This document shows positions 49,615-57,998 of a DNA stretch of 64,000 bases, in pieces. This DNA comes from Bryobacteraceae bacterium (GTDB lineage: Bacteria; Acidobacteriota; Terriglobia; Bryobacterales; Bryobacteraceae), in NCBI GenBank assembly GCA_029975915.1, contig JARKOC010000034.1, positions 1 to 64,000 on the forward strand, given 5' to 3'. The notes under the pieces were generated by a model that saw only the letters and a list, made by a program, of their open reading frames with translations, did not search any database and was not told the DNA's origin. Position numbers and translations under genes: made by a program. Within the stretch, counting starts at the first letter, position 1. Every line of letters begins with the position of its first letter.

Positions 49615-50724
49615 TCAGGCGCTCAGCACAACGATGCCGCAAGGATCCGATCCCACGGGGATCATAGTAAACAGCGGTGCGCGCTTCTCCCTTCCAGGCG
49701 TGATGGCTGCTATCCGGATCACCGCCAGATCGCCCGAACCACGGTTGACCACCAAGGCATACTGCTGATCAGGAGTGATGGCAATTGGACCCGGCTGGGC
49801 TCCGACTCCTGTGACAGCAACCACCTTCTGCGTGCTGATGCTGAACACGGTCACCGAACCCGCCTCTGGATTCGATACGAAAAGGTACTCGGGGGAGAGC
49901 GAGTCGGCCATCTCGCCCGGGCGGCGTCCACTGAGAAACGTTTGGGCGACCTCGGTTCTGTAAGGGTAAACGATGGCAACCCCATCGACGCCTGCGCCGG
50001 TGATGAACAACTGCCCTCCATCCCCCTTCATCCAGAGACGTTCGGGCTTTAGGGCAAGTTTGAGCCGGACCATCTGCGAACGAGATCGGATGTCGACCAC
50101 GGAGAGGGCGTTTATCGCTGGTTCGGCGACCAGCAGGCAATTTCCGTCGGAGCGAAAACAGATGGGCCCCAATTCAGTCCCGATTGGGATCGGCGGCTCC
50201 GGACGGCCTTCATCGAACTTCGCCAGTTGAACGGAGCCGTCCTCGAGAGCCACTGCGGCCAAGCCCTGCCCGGGGATCACATCCAGCGCGACTGGCCGGG
50301 CAGAAAGCGGAACTGGCGCCAGATTTGCCCAGCCTTTCAGGTCGACGGCCCCGAGCACGTGGCGATCGGCGGCAATCCAGTAGATCCGGTCCGCAGCGGC
50401 GCGCACCGCGTGTGGCCGGACGGGGAGCCTGATTTGGCGCACGATGGAGTTTGTCGCAAGCGAGAGTTGAGCGATGGTGGCACCGCCCGCCATGACAGCG
50501 TAGACCGACTGGCCTTCCCCGCGTGGAATGGCGAGCAGCTCGGTTGGCTGATGCGGCAACCCGATGGAACCTTTCCTGGCAAAGGCCAGCAGGTCGATGA
50601 CCGCGACAGATTTGCTACCAGCCGCGGCGACCAACGCATAGCCGCGATAGCCGGTCCCCGGACGGCCGCATCCAGCGGCGGCCGCGGCAACGAAAAGGTG
50701 GCGTCGTGTGAACTTCACAGGCAC
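49615..50724 (-). CDS. Beta-propeller (YncE-like) protein, possibly exported
   Basis: About 369 residues made of repeats with the pattern of a seven-bladed propeller (VAVIDLLAF, ALSVVDIRSRS, GSVTVFSISTQKVV, DLAVIRIAA). The N-terminus TRRHLFVAAAAAGCG resembles a Tat signal with a lipobox-like AAGC, so it may be an exported lipoprotein. I use the GTG at 50724 because it overlaps the stop of the upstream gene (TAGTG); GTG 50718 is an alternative. The function is unknown; such propellers often bind other proteins or act as scaffolds. It is transcribed with the zinc-ribbon gene. Confidence 0.75.
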   Translation of the reverse strand: MPVKFTRRHLFVAAAAAGCGRPGTGYRGYALVAAAGSKSVAVIDLLAFARKGSIGLPHQPTELLAIPRGEGQSVYAVMAGGATIAQLSLATNSIVRQIRLPVRPHAVRAAADRIYWIAADRHVLGAVDLKGWANLAPVPLSARPVALDVIPGQGLAAVALEDGSVQLAKFDEGRPEPPIPIGTELGPICFRSDGNCLLVAEPAINALSVVDIRSRSQMVRLKLALKPERLWMKGDGGQLFITGAGVDGVAIVYPYRTEVAQTFLSGRRPGEMADSLSPEYLFVSNPEAGSVTVFSISTQKVVAVTGVGAQPGPIAITPDQQYALVVNRGSGDLAVIRIAAITPGREKRAPLFTMIPVGSDPCGIVVLSA

Positions 50725-51002
50725 TAAAGCAGCGCGGTTGTCTTGATGCCGGATACCTCGAAAGTTCTGCGGCAGCGGGCTTGCTTGCAACTGACTTTGT
50801 CGTCAAGCAGCACCATGTAGCTTTGAGATTTGGCGAACTTGGCGCGGTCCCGTTCGTCAGCTCCTGGCGGAAGGCGGTCCTTCTTCTGGCGGATCAACCA
50901 GCGCAATTCGTACTCCTCGACGCTGCGGCAATACGGGCAGTTGAGCCTCGCTACACGCGTCGCAGGTTTTTCGATATAGTACTGCCGCTCGTCCAATGCC
51001 AC
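50724..51002 (-). CDS. Small putative zinc-ribbon protein
   Basis: 92 residues with two cysteine pairs, CPYC at residues 22-25 and C-x4-C at 72-77, separated by a charged helical segment. This spacing could hold one zinc ion, though the second pair is unusual. No family is recognised, and there is no signal or membrane segment. Its stop overlaps the GTG start of the propeller gene by one base, so translation is coupled. Confidence 0.6.
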   Translation of the reverse strand: MALDERQYYIEKPATRVARLNCPYCRSVEEYELRWLIRQKKDRLPPGADERDRAKFAKSQSYMVLLDDKVSCKQARCRRTFEVSGIKTTALL

Positions 51003-51047
51003 AGCGGGCTTACCTCAATGGAGATGATCGCACAGTAAGCTGGAGAT

Positions 51048-51872
51048 ATGCGCTGGGTTCTCACACTTCTGTTGCCGGTGCAGATGATGGCGCAAGGGCT
51101 GACACCGGCACTGGAGCAATGGAAAGCAGAGATTGAGAAAGCCGGAGTCCCGGTTCTGTTGGCGCGCGTGGACCACGACGCCGCGACAAACACTTACCGC
51201 CTGAGTGAAAGCGTACAAGGCCGTGACTTATTCGCAGAGTACTTGCGGCAGGACGAATTCATCCAGCAATTCCAGCATATGTACGGGGTGATGGTGCATC
51301 ACAGGGGCATCCGGGAAGCTTATCTGGTGATGTTGAACGGCGCGAAGTCGAGCGAATGGGAAGCCGACGAGGAGGCAGTGCTGGCTCACGAACTGGGCCA
51401 CGCGTGGATCAAGTCGCGCAGGTACCCGACGCCTGTGTTTCAGGCCGGGCTGGCCGGATGCCTTGCTATCCATACCGGGGATATAGCCCAGCATGTGCTG
51501 ATTCGAAAGGAGTTGAATCGGCGCGGCATCGATTTCCGGTCGTTCTGGCTGAAGTCGCTCGACAGGGCTGTCCGGCAATCAGCGGCGGCAGTCCGGCCTG
51601 CCGAGGATGACCGCTGCGTTCGTGTGCGGCAGGCCGCCGAACTGGTCGACGTCCGTTTGGGCTTGGCTGGATATGACTGGCCGGGCCGGGCAGACTACGA
51701 GGCGATGGTAAATAGGTTGATGCCTGAGGTCGAACCAACCGTCGGGGACATCATCGAGTGGATCTCTTCTCACGACATGGAAGATGTGGATCAGCACCGT
51801 CAGACCCTGCGGGTGGTCTTTGAAAAGCTGAAAGCGCTGGCTTATGCCCGCAGCGCCCCCTACATCCTTTAA
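51048..51872 (+). CDS. Predicted secreted metallopeptidase-like protein (HExxH)
   Basis: 274 residues. A short signal peptide (WVLTLLLPVQMMAQG) is followed by a helical domain with HELGH at about residues 114-118 (AVLAHELGHAW), the zinc-binding motif of many metallopeptidases. A third ligand is not obvious from sequence. No known family is recognised. The start ATG 51048 has GGAGA close upstream. It is transcribed divergently from the zinc-ribbon gene, 45 bases away. Confidence 0.7.
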   Translation: MRWVLTLLLPVQMMAQGLTPALEQWKAEIEKAGVPVLLARVDHDAATNTYRLSESVQGRDLFAEYLRQDEFIQQFQHMYGVMVHHRGIREAYLVMLNGAKSSEWEADEEAVLAHELGHAWIKSRRYPTPVFQAGLAGCLAIHTGDIAQHVLIRKELNRRGIDFRSFWLKSLDRAVRQSAAAVRPAEDDRCVRVRQAAELVDVRLGLAGYDWPGRADYEAMVNRLMPEVEPTVGDIIEWISSHDMEDVDQHRQTLRVVFEKLKALAYARSAPYIL

Positions 51873-51874
51873 TT

Positions 51875-51888
51875 TCAAAAGCTTTTGA
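51875..51888. repeat. 14-base palindrome before mreB
   Basis: TCAAAAGCTTTTGA is perfectly self-complementary with no loop. It starts two bases after the stop codon of the upstream gene and lies 132 bases before mreB. A regulator site is more likely than a terminator. Confidence 0.35.
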
Positions 51889-52020
51889 GGGGCGTGGTTT
51901 CGATTCCGACAGCGGGTATGTTACCCTCAATGAGGATTCCGCACCAGTCTGACGGGCGCCTGCCTCAAGGCGGCGGGTGAGTCGAACCGGCGGGGGCATG
52001 GGCGCGTCCACACGGCAAAA

Positions 52021-53046
52021 ATGAACATCCGGTCGATATTCAGTCTCTTTTCATCCGACCTCGCCATTGACCTCGGGACGGCCAACACACTGGTGTTCGC
52101 CCGCGGCAAGGGAATTGTGGTCAACGAGCCCTCCATCGTCGCAATTAACAAGGTAAATGGGGAAGTCGAGGCGGTGGGCAAGGAGGCCAAGGAAATGCTC
52201 GGGCGCACGCCGGGCAACATCGTCGCCATCCGGCCGATGAAAGACGGCGTCATCGCTGACTTCAAGGTGACCGAACGGATGTTGACTTACTTCATCCAAA
52301 AGGCCCATGGGCGGCGGATGCTGGTCCATCCGAGGATTGTGATCGGGGTGCCGAGTGAAATTACCCCCGTCGAAAAACGCGCGGTGATCGATTCGGCCTA
52401 CCGCGCCAAGGCCAGCGAAGTTCATTTGGTTGAGCAGGCGATGGTGGCAGCTATCGGGTCTGGGCTGCCGATTACCGAGCCCTCGGGCAACATGGTGGTG
52501 GATATCGGCGGCGGGACGACGGATGTCGCGGTGATTTCGCTCTCAGGTATCGTCTACTCGCGGTCGGTCCGGGTGGCCGGCAACGAAATGGACGACGCCA
52601 TCATGCAATACCTGAAGCGGAAGTACAACCTGCTGGTGGGCGAGCGCACAGCAGAACAGATCAAGGTGCAGGTGGGCAGCGCATTCCCCCTGGATACCCC
52701 CCTGACTATGGAGATCAAGGGCAGGAACCTGATCGAGGGTGTGCCCAGAACCATCAAGGTGAGCGACGACGAAATCCGGGAGGCTTTGTCGGAGTGCGTG
52801 GCGACGATTATGAACGCCATCCGTGTGGCGCTGGAGCGCACTCCACCCGAATTGAGCGCCGACATCAGCGACCGCGGCATTGTGCTGACAGGAGGCGGAG
52901 CGCTGTTGAAGAATTTGGACAAGCGAATCCGCGAGGAGACCGGTTTGCCCGTTTCCATCGCGGAGGATCCACTGGCATCGGTGGTCCTCGGAACGGGCCG
53001 CATGCTGACCGATTTCAAGCTGCTGCGGCGCATCGCAATCGAATAA
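52021..53046 (+). CDS. mreB: Rod-shape determining actin-like protein MreB
   Basis: 341 residues, full length. Actin-fold phosphate loops are visible: DLGTANTLVF at the N-terminus, VVDIGGGTTDVAVISL in the middle and LTGGGALLKNLD near the end. MreB filaments guide the cell-wall elongation machinery under the inner membrane. It is the first gene of the mreB-mreC-mreD-mrdA-rodA cluster. There is no strong ribosome-binding site before ATG 52021. Confidence 0.97.
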   Translation: MNIRSIFSLFSSDLAIDLGTANTLVFARGKGIVVNEPSIVAINKVNGEVEAVGKEAKEMLGRTPGNIVAIRPMKDGVIADFKVTERMLTYFIQKAHGRRMLVHPRIVIGVPSEITPVEKRAVIDSAYRAKASEVHLVEQAMVAAIGSGLPITEPSGNMVVDIGGGTTDVAVISLSGIVYSRSVRVAGNEMDDAIMQYLKRKYNLLVGERTAEQIKVQVGSAFPLDTPLTMEIKGRNLIEGVPRTIKVSDDEIREALSECVATIMNAIRVALERTPPELSADISDRGIVLTGGGALLKNLDKRIREETGLPVSIAEDPLASVVLGTGRMLTDFKLLRRIAIE

Positions 53047-53087
53047 CCAGCCCGAGCGGCAGAGCGAGGCTTGCCGGATGATCCGCT

Positions 53088-54206
53088 ATGGAGACATTTC
53101 TTAGCAGGTACCGCAACATCAGCGTACTGCTCCTTCTGCTCGCCGGGCAGCTGCTTCTGCTGGCGTTTCAAGTCAAAACGGGCCAGGATGTCAGGCTTAT
53201 CCGGGTTTGGGCTGTGACGGCGGTAGCGCCTTTGGCCGGCGTCAGCGAATGGGTCAAAGAGCGCGGCGCGCGCATCGGCGAGATGCTGGCCGTGGAGGGA
53301 GTGCGCGAAGAGAACAAGCGCCTGAAGGCTGAACTGGGCCAATTGCGAGTTCAGAACCAACTACTCAAGGCGGAGATCTCGACCGCCGACCGGGCCAAGG
53401 CCCTGGCTCTGTACATGCAGAACTCGCCTTCAAAGCTGCTCGCCACCAAGGTCATATTCCTTGGCACTGGAGCGAACTCCCGCACAGTCTTCGTCGATCG
53501 TGGATCGCGCGACGGGGTAATGAAAGGCATGGCGGTGATCACGCCAGACGGAATCGCCGGCCGCGTGACGGCGGCCTACCCAACGGCTTCACTGGTCTCG
53601 CTAGTTACCAGTCAAGGATTTGCGGCGGGGGTCATTTCCCAGAAAAGCAGGGTGCGCGGCACGATGAAGGGAGTTGGGTCTTCGCTTTGTCCCGTGGACC
53701 ACATTGAAAACCGGGATAACCTCGAAGCCGGCGAATGGCTGTATACGTCGGGTGACGACCGGATCTTCCCGAAGGGGCTGCCGGCCGCCATCGTCAGATC
53801 GGCGCGCGAAGGACGTGGGGGCAAGGACGTTGTGGCCGAACCCGTGGGGTTGCGCTCGGGCGTCAACGAATTCCTGATCGTGATTGGAGGCGTGCATGGA
53901 CTGATTCCCGATCCACTGCCGCCGCCGTCGCCGGCCATCCATATCCTGGAACCGCCGCCGCCCGAAGCCGGGCAGACTTCCATTGAGGATCCAGCCGCCA
54001 TGGGCGGGGCGGCGCGGACCGACGCCGACCGGTTGATGGAGAAGTACAAGCGTATCGGGGAGTCGCAGGGCCACGCCTTTGGAGTTGGTTCAGGACGCGT
54101 GCCGGATTTCAACCGGCCTCCCGCACCGCCCAAACCTGTCCCATCCGCGGCGCCCGCCGAGGAAGGCGTGAACGTCCAACCGGCTGCCCCAGGGAAGAAG
54201 CGATGA
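53088..54206 (+). CDS. mreC: Rod-shape determining protein MreC
   Basis: 372 residues. One N-terminal membrane helix (ISVLLLLLAGQLLLLAFQV), a periplasmic coiled coil at about 65-100 (REENKRLKAELGQLRVQNQLLKAE in part) and the MreC beta-domains (FVDRGSRDGVMKGMAVI, GVHGLIPDPLPPP). The C-terminus carries an extra proline-rich tail of about 95 residues (from about 275), which is longer than usual. MreC links MreB/MreD to PBP2 in the periplasm. Its stop overlaps the mreD start by four bases. Confidence 0.92.
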   Translation: METFLSRYRNISVLLLLLAGQLLLLAFQVKTGQDVRLIRVWAVTAVAPLAGVSEWVKERGARIGEMLAVEGVREENKRLKAELGQLRVQNQLLKAEISTADRAKALALYMQNSPSKLLATKVIFLGTGANSRTVFVDRGSRDGVMKGMAVITPDGIAGRVTAAYPTASLVSLVTSQGFAAGVISQKSRVRGTMKGVGSSLCPVDHIENRDNLEAGEWLYTSGDDRIFPKGLPAAIVRSAREGRGGKDVVAEPVGLRSGVNEFLIVIGGVHGLIPDPLPPPSPAIHILEPPPPEAGQTSIEDPAAMGGAARTDADRLMEKYKRIGESQGHAFGVGSGRVPDFNRPPAPPKPVPSAAPAEEGVNVQPAAPGKKR

Positions 54207-54739
54207 ATCCATTCGAAGAGAAGTTGCTTCCCCGGCGCGGGCGCCAATCGCGGACCACGAGATTCAATCCGTTTGTTTGGATACTCGCGCCAGTGGCCGC
54301 AATCCTGTTTCAGGTTTACGTCGCCCGGCACATTGATGCGCTCGCCTATCTCGAACTGCCACTTCTCATTACGGTCTATCTCGCTCTGATGCGCCGTAGT
54401 CCGATTGCGGGCGCCGCGATCGGCAGTGTCATCGGCCTCATGCAGGACTCGCTGTCCGCGCAGTATTTGGGCATGTTCGGGATAGTCAAGACGCTGGTGG
54501 GCTACTTCGCGGCGAGCGTCAGTATGCGATTCGATGTTGAGAACAGCGCGCTCAGGTTTCTGCTTGCATTCTTCTTCTTTCTGTTTCACCAGATGTTCGT
54601 TTGGCTGCTGACGCGGGCGTTGCTGGGCCAACCGATGGAATTGCAGATTCCTCAGACCGTCATACTGGGCTTTCTGAATGCCGTGGTTGCGATTCCGCTC
54701 TTCCTGATCCTGGATAAACTAAGATCGGAGGCGCCCTAA
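54203..54739 (+). CDS. mreD: Rod-shape determining protein MreD
   Basis: 178 residues with five or six membrane helices (PFVWILAPVAAILFQVYVA at the start, then GAAIGSVIGLMQD). It is the membrane partner of MreC. The assignment rests on length, topology and position between mreC and the PBP2 gene, since MreD sequences are poorly conserved. The overlap with mreC implies coupled translation. Confidence 0.9.
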   Translation: MNPFEEKLLPRRGRQSRTTRFNPFVWILAPVAAILFQVYVARHIDALAYLELPLLITVYLALMRRSPIAGAAIGSVIGLMQDSLSAQYLGMFGIVKTLVGYFAASVSMRFDVENSALRFLLAFFFFLFHQMFVWLLTRALLGQPMELQIPQTVILGFLNAVVAIPLFLILDKLRSEAP

Positions 54740-54743
54740 AGCC

Positions 54744-56621
54744 ATGCGCTTTATTCCATCCGAGCGCCGGCCCGATTCAAGCATCGACAAGCCGCTGTTC
54801 CGCGACGAGACCAAGTTCGCCGCTGGCAAGATCGCCGCTTTCCAGTGGGTTGTGGTTGTTGCATTTTTGTTCCTGCTGTCGGGCTATTGGGATCTCCAGG
54901 TTCGCAACGAGGAGATCTACAACGCCAAAGCGCTCCAGAACCAGATCAAGTCGAGGCCGATCCCCGCGCCGAGGGGCAAGATTCTGGATCGGGACAACCG
55001 CGTCATCGTGGACAACCACGAGTCGTTCAAATTGATCCTGTCCCGGGAGAACCTGAAAGCTGAGCACATCCGGCCCATTGCGCTGGGGTTGGGCCTGGAG
55101 CCGGACGCACTCGAGGCAAGGGTAAAGCGGTTCCGGTCCGTTCCGACGTATTTCACGATTCCCCTGAAGGAAGACCTGACCCGCGAGGAACTGACCTTCG
55201 TCGAGGCGCACAGTGGAGAGGATTCTTTCCCGGAGATGGCACTAATCCCTTCGCAGTTCCGGGTCTATCCGCAAGGCGGGTTGGCCGGACACGTCATCGG
55301 ATACCTGGGGGAGGTCAGCGACGCTGAGTTGAACTCTCCCGAGTGGGCTGCTTACAACCCGGGCGATCTGATCGGGAAGATGGGCATCGAGCGGTTCTAC
55401 AACGAAGTTCTGAAGGGCGTGGACGGCCAGCGCCAGGTCCGTGTGAACAACCTGGGCAACACGCGGGAGATTCTGGGGATTAAAGACGCCGTGCCGGGCA
55501 AGGACCTACAGCTGACCATCGACCTGGACCTGCAAGTAGTGGCGGAACTGGCCATGCAGGGGCGCAGAGGAGCGGTCGTCGCCCTGGACCCAAGAACCGG
55601 TGAAGTTCTGGCGCTGGTCTCGGCGCCATCCTACGATCCAAACCACTTCGTGGGCCGGGTCAATTCCAACGAACTGGTTTCGCTGCTCAACGATCCGGCA
55701 AAACCGATGTTTAACCGGGCTATTCAAGCGCAACTGGCCCCGGGGTCCACATTCAAGCCAATCTTGGCGATCGCCGGCCTGGAGACCGGGGTCATCGACA
55801 CGAACACGACAGTCCATTGTTCTGGCGGTGCGAGTTATTACGGGCGGTACTTCAAGTGCCATAAGCGCGGTGGACACGGAACGGTGAATCTGCACAAGGC
55901 CTTGGCGCAAAGCTGCGACGTTTACTTCTACATGCTCGGTAACAAACTGGGCATCGACAAGATCGCCGAATATGCCGAAATGGCGGGCTTCGGACGGAAG
56001 ACGGGCATCGACCTGCCAGGTGAGAAGGAAGGCGTCATGCCCTCGTCGAAGTGGAAGATCCGGACGCTGCGCGAGAAATGGTATGCCGGCGAAACGATTT
56101 CGGTCTCCATCGGGCAGGGCTACGTCACATCGACGCCTCTGCAACTGGCGCACGCCATTGGAGGGCTCGTGGCAGGAGGCGTCTGGATGCGCCCGCACAT
56201 CGTCCGGGAGGCCAAGGCTGTCATGGCGGCGCAAAAGGCTGATCTCAAGACAGAGAACGTAATGGAGGTGATCAACGGCATGTACGCCGTTGTGAACGAG
56301 GGAGGTACGGGCGCGGCGTCCAGGATTCCAGGGATCGAATTCTGCGGCAAGACGGGTTCGGCGCAACGCGCTTCCAACGAGTTGATGAAACTGGGCAAAC
56401 TCGGATCGGAGTACAAGGACGACGCCTGGTTTGTCGGGTTTGCGCCGCGAAGCGCGCCCGAGATCGTCGTCGCCGCGCTTTTTGAAAATGGCGAGCACGG
56501 CAACCTCGCAGGTCCGATCGTGCGCGACGTGATCAAGGCCTATTTCGACAAGAAGGCAAGGACCGCCTGGAAACAACCGCAAAGCGTTGCTTCGGCGTCT
56601 GTGCCGGGTGGAGTCAGGTAG
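54744..56621 (+). CDS. mrdA: Penicillin-binding protein 2 (elongasome transpeptidase)
   Basis: 625 residues. An N-terminal membrane anchor (AFQWVVVVAFLFLLSGYW) and a pedestal/dimerisation domain (RGKILDRDNRVIVDN) precede the transpeptidase domain. The active serine is at about S335 in STFKP, SCD fills the SxN position, and KTG is at about 536-538 (GKTGSAQ). It crosslinks side-wall peptidoglycan together with RodA. It starts four bases after mreD, and its TAG overlaps the GTG of rodA. Confidence 0.96.
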   Translation: MRFIPSERRPDSSIDKPLFRDETKFAAGKIAAFQWVVVVAFLFLLSGYWDLQVRNEEIYNAKALQNQIKSRPIPAPRGKILDRDNRVIVDNHESFKLILSRENLKAEHIRPIALGLGLEPDALEARVKRFRSVPTYFTIPLKEDLTREELTFVEAHSGEDSFPEMALIPSQFRVYPQGGLAGHVIGYLGEVSDAELNSPEWAAYNPGDLIGKMGIERFYNEVLKGVDGQRQVRVNNLGNTREILGIKDAVPGKDLQLTIDLDLQVVAELAMQGRRGAVVALDPRTGEVLALVSAPSYDPNHFVGRVNSNELVSLLNDPAKPMFNRAIQAQLAPGSTFKPILAIAGLETGVIDTNTTVHCSGGASYYGRYFKCHKRGGHGTVNLHKALAQSCDVYFYMLGNKLGIDKIAEYAEMAGFGRKTGIDLPGEKEGVMPSSKWKIRTLREKWYAGETISVSIGQGYVTSTPLQLAHAIGGLVAGGVWMRPHIVREAKAVMAAQKADLKTENVMEVINGMYAVVNEGGTGAASRIPGIEFCGKTGSAQRASNELMKLGKLGSEYKDDAWFVGFAPRSAPEIVVAALFENGEHGNLAGPIVRDVIKAYFDKKARTAWKQPQSVASASVPGGVR

Positions 56622-57715
56622 TGGCGGCATACCGGCGCATCCGTGACCTGGACTGGCCCATGCTGATTCTGGCGCTGGCCATCACGGCGCTCGGGATCCT
56701 GCAGATTTATAGCGCAACGCTGGATTCTCCGAAATTCGAGTCGTCCTGGTGGAAGCAGGGCATCTGGCTGGCCGCAGGATTAATGGCAATGTGGTTCATG
56801 TCGAAGGTGGACTATCACACGCTGCTGGGACAAGTTCCCGTTCTGTACGCCATTTCCATTGCGCTGCTGGTGCTGACTCCGATCGTCGGACGGCTGACGA
56901 TGGGGTCCAGGCGCTGGATCCCGCTCGGGTTCGGATTCCGGTTCCAACCCTCGGAGTTCGTTAAACTAGTGATAGTATTACTGGTAGCTCGGTACTTAGC
57001 GGAGTTGCGGGGTGACCGCCTGGAAACAAGAGATTTGCTCAGGTTGACAGGAATTGTCGGACTCCCGCTGCTGCTAGTGGCGATGCAGCCGGATTTGGGC
57101 ACGTCCCTGACGTATATGCCCATTCTTGCCGTCGGGATTTTTCTCGGTGGTCCGCGGTGGCAACACGTGGTTTCGGTGATCGCCCTGGCGGCGGTGCTGA
57201 TGCCGGTGGGCTGGCTGGTTCTGAAGGATTATCAGAAGGCTCGGCTGGTCACATTCATGGATCCGATGCGCGACCCAATGGGCGACGGATACCAGACCAT
57301 TCAGTCCAAGATTGCCGTGGGCGCCGGTGGGATGTGGGGCAAGGGCGTGACGCGCGGGTCGCAGACCCAGCTCAGGTTCCTGCCAGTAACGCATACGGAT
57401 TTTTTGATCTCAGCATTTGCCGAGGAGCATGGGTTTGTCGGCATGATCGTGGTCTTTGGGTTGTACTTTCTGCTATTCATGCAGATCGTTCAAAACGCCC
57501 AGTCGGCTCCTGACCGGGCCGGAATGTTTATATGCATGGGGGTTTGCGCGCTGCTGTTATTCCAAACGGTTGTGAACGCCGGGATGGCGGTCGGGCGCAT
57601 GCCCATAACCGGCATACCGATGCCCTTGATGAGTTATGGGGGCTCGAGTATGCTGTCGATATTCATGATGTTGGGGCTGGTCAACAACGTCCGGCTCCGG
57701 CGTGTCGTGTCGTGA
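56621..57715 (+). CDS. rodA: Peptidoglycan glycosyltransferase RodA
   Basis: 364 residues with about ten membrane helices of the SEDS family. Typical segments are GSRRWIPLGFGFRFQPSEFVK in part, QPDLGTSLTY, and the long loop with GMWGKGVTRGSQTQLRFLP. The SEDS catalytic aspartate lies in the HTDFLISAFAEEHGF region. It polymerises glycan strands with PBP2. GTG 56621 overlaps the PBP2 stop codon. Confidence 0.96.
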   Translation: MAAYRRIRDLDWPMLILALAITALGILQIYSATLDSPKFESSWWKQGIWLAAGLMAMWFMSKVDYHTLLGQVPVLYAISIALLVLTPIVGRLTMGSRRWIPLGFGFRFQPSEFVKLVIVLLVARYLAELRGDRLETRDLLRLTGIVGLPLLLVAMQPDLGTSLTYMPILAVGIFLGGPRWQHVVSVIALAAVLMPVGWLVLKDYQKARLVTFMDPMRDPMGDGYQTIQSKIAVGAGGMWGKGVTRGSQTQLRFLPVTHTDFLISAFAEEHGFVGMIVVFGLYFLLFMQIVQNAQSAPDRAGMFICMGVCALLLFQTVVNAGMAVGRMPITGIPMPLMSYGGSSMLSIFMMLGLVNNVRLRRVVS

Positions 57716-57735
57716 AGCGATAGTTTAGTGTTCGA

Positions 57736-57945
57736 CCGGGCACACTAGGCGCCCGGCAGATGGGTCGAGGAGACCCAAGAAGATTTGCGGGAACCTCAAC
57801 CGGTTCCCCCGGCTTGAATCGATCGAGGTGAGTCAACCAGCCCTCGCCGCAGGCCGGAAGATGGCGGACGAGAGTCCGCATTATGAGGCCGCGAACCTGG
57901 GACCAGGCAGCGGCGCTTCTCCTCACCCTCGGCCTGCGCCTTTTC
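57736..57945 (+). ncRNA. Structured 5' leader of the RNase E/G gene
   Basis: The 283 bases between rodA and the RNase gene hold a chain of stable hairpins: CCGGGC/GCCCGG (57736-57756), TGGGTC-GAGGA-GACCCA (57761-57777), GGGAACC-TCAACC-GGTTCCC (57789-57808), GCGGAC-GAGA-GTCCGC (57864-57879) and CCTG-GGAC-CAGG (57896-57907). A last stem GGCGC/GCGCC (57912-57940) runs into TTTTC. CTCACC in its loop can pair with GGTGAG upstream (57827-57832). RNase E autoregulates through its leader in other bacteria, so a similar role is likely. I recognise no known riboswitch or RNA class. Confidence 0.5.
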
Positions 57946-57998
57946 AAGCGAGCCTGCAACGGACATCGAAGCCGCTTCCGGCAATGGAGGTGACGCTA

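Noticed and set aside
57828..57998. 57-codon N-terminal extension of RNase E/G
   Set aside because: It reads through the hairpin-rich leader. ATG 57999 has a GGAGG at ideal spacing and matches the usual RNase G start.
57716..57998. RNase P RNA, tmRNA, SRP RNA or a known riboswitch between rodA and RNase E/G
   Set aside because: None of the conserved cores of these RNAs is present; only unassigned hairpins are seen.
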